DNA of 64,000 nucleotides from Desulfopila sp. IMCC35006 (GTDB taxonomy: Bacteria; Desulfobacterota; Desulfobulbia; Desulfobulbales; Desulfocapsaceae). The notes beneath the pieces are model-generated. The model saw only the letters and a program-made list of their open reading frames with translations, was not told the DNA's origin and made no database searches. The DNA lies in contig NZ_SWCM01000016.1 of the NCBI RefSeq assembly GCF_005116645.1, positions 1-64,000 on the forward strand, in the 5' to 3' direction. Shown here one piece after another: positions 62,776 through 64,000 of this stretch (position 1 is the stretch's first letter; every line of letters starts with the position of its first letter). Position numbers and translations under genes: made by a program.

Positions 62776-64000
62776 ATGAAATGCACGTTCACTCCCTCAA
62801 TCTGCTCCTACTGCGGCACCGGCTGCGGTGTCCTGTTCGAGACGATTGACGGCAGGCTCAACAGTACGATCCCGATGAAATCCCATCCCGTCAGCCAGGG
62901 GAAACTCTGCATCAAGGGATGGAACCTGCATGAGCATATCAACAGCCCCATGCGGCTCCAAAAACCGATGGTCAAGACCTTCGGTCGATTCATCAATACC
63001 AGCTGGGATGAGGCCATCCAGATCACCGCCGACCGGTTCAGGGAGATCATTGACCAATATGGCCCGGACAGCCTCGGGGTTCTCGTCTCCGCCAAAATGT
63101 CCAACGAGGAGAACTACCTGGCCCAGAAACTGGCCCGCGCGGTGTTTGGCACCAACAACGTGGACCACTGCGCCCGGCTCTGACACTCCTCTACGGTGGC
63201 AGGTCTTGCCGCCGCATTCGGATCCGGAGCTATGACCAATTCGATCAACGGGATTGAAAAGTCGAACTGCATCTTTATCATCGGTTCCAATACCACGGCC
63301 AATCACCCGCTGGTGTCCCGAAGAGTGATGCGGGCCAAGGAAAAAGGCGCCAAATTGATCGTAGCTGACCCACGGGGAATACAGCTCAGTCAGTTTGCCG
63401 ATGTGGCGGTTCGCCCCAAGCTCGGGTCTGATGTCGCGCTCTTAAACGGCATGATGCACATCATCATTGAAAACGGCTGGCATGATGCCGCCTATATTGA
63501 AGAACGGACTGAAGGCTACGAGGAATTTGCCGCGGCGATACGGGAATCGACGCCGGAAAAAACGGCGGAGGCGACAGGGGTGGATCCGGAAGACCTGTAT
63601 CGCATGGCCGAGGCCTACGGCACTGCCAAGGCTGCCTCTTTACTCTACGCCATGGGAATAACCCAGCATGTAACGGGCGTCGATAACGTCAAGTCATGCT
63701 GTAACATTGCCATGCTCTGCGGTAATGTCGGCATTCCGGGCGGCGGGGTGAATCCGCTGCGTGGCCAGAACAACGTCCAGGGTGCCTGCGACATGGGCGG
63801 GCTGCCCAATGTGTTTACCGGCTACCAGCCGGTGACCGATGAAAAGGCCCGGGCAAAGTTTTCCAAGGCCTGGGGATGCTCTTTAAATGCAAAGCCGGGG
63901 CTGACGATCACCGATATGATTCCTGCCATTCTCGAGGGTAAACTCAAAGGACTGTATGTCATCGGGGAAAACCCGAAACTGAGCGACCCGGATTGGAATC
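62776..64000 (+). CDS. fdhA: Formate dehydrogenase catalytic subunit with in-frame UGA, truncated by window end
   Basis: A molybdopterin oxidoreductase, at least 408 residues in the window. The N-terminal [4Fe-4S] site is 'CSYCGTGCGV...GKLCIKGW'. The UGA at 63181-63183 (residue 136) sits in 'VDHCARL-U-HSSTV', the same place as selenocysteine of E. coli FdhF ('CARVUHGPSV'), and the frame then continues to the window end. Mo/pterin-binding text such as 'GSNTTANHPLVSRR' and 'RGQNNVQGACDMGGL' is present. No Tat signal is seen, so a cytoplasmic enzyme is expected, coupled to MvhD/HdrA. AAGGAGAATATACA precedes the ATG. The C-terminus is beyond the window. Confidence 0.95.
63194..63214 (+). promoter_or_regulatory. 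Bacterial SECIS hairpin for fdhA
   Basis: CGGTGGCA (63194-63201) pairs with TGCCGCCG (63207-63214) at all eight positions (one G-U pair) around loop GGTCT. It is ten bases past the UGA. The loop and stem closely resemble the E. coli fdhF SECIS, which has an AGGUCUG apex. Confidence 0.85.

Overview
The window looks like a chromosome segment of an anaerobic, probably sulfate-reducing, member of the Desulfobacterota (Desulfobulbales-like). This is inferred from gene content: a selenocysteine-rich HdrA-MvhD-formate dehydrogenase operon, several NtrC-type sigma-54 regulators, diguanylate cyclases, an ADP-forming acyl-CoA synthetase and an anaerobic purine-degradation cluster. No rRNA or tRNA gene was seen, so the taxonomy is not proven.

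Layout. (1) About 1-6500 is an AT-rich, foreign-looking island of five minus-strand genes: an Mrr-type nuclease fused to a STAND-type NTPase, a DUF2971-like protein, two small membrane proteins and an Swt1/HEPN-like protein. Each gene is separated from the next by a copy of a dispersed imperfect palindrome. (2) About 6.8-16 kb holds housekeeping and envelope genes: a Deg/HtrA-like protease, an MscS-like channel, a solute-binding protein plus diguanylate cyclase pair and a class A PBP. (3) 16.5-25 kb holds a dCache histidine kinase and NtrC-type regulator, then a branched-chain amino-acid-type ABC transporter (livKHMGF) behind an excellent -24/-12 promoter. A small repeat cluster follows. (4) 25.3-28.3 kb holds an ArsC-like protein without catalytic Cys, a glutathione-reductase-like enzyme and ornithine carbamoyltransferase. 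(5) 28.5-41.6 kb is a purine/ureide catabolic cluster: YheO-type regulator, YgeY hydrolase, carbamate kinase, YgeW carbamoyltransferase, molybdenum hydroxylase (Se-dependent xanthine dehydrogenase type), SsnA, hydantoinase and YgfK. pyrB lies convergent to it. (6) 43-54.3 kb is mixed signalling and metabolism: hybrid kinase, thioesterase-like protein, ADP-forming acyl-CoA synthetase, FIST sensor plus GAF/PAS/GGDEF cyclase, and an MBL-fold hydrolase. (7) 54.5-64 kb is an NtrC-type activator, then, behind a second candidate sigma-54 promoter with tandem upstream repeats, a response regulator, a GAF histidine kinase, hdrA, mvhD, an Fe-S subunit and fdhA. Three of these genes carry an in-frame UGA at a conserved Cys/Sec position.

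How the genes fit together. The purine cluster would open purine-derived rings (XDH, SsnA, hydantoinase), release carbamoyl groups (YgeY/YgeW) and make ATP from carbamoyl phosphate with carbamate kinase. YgfK is a plausible redox partner. The Fdh-Hdr operon would couple formate oxidation or formation to ferredoxin, NAD or disulfide chemistry by flavin-based electron bifurcation, under its own two-component/sigma-54 control. Two near-complete copies and one fragment of a ~172 bp palindromic MITE-like element occur, one with a perfect 8-bp target duplication. No transposase, CRISPR array or RNA gene was recognised.
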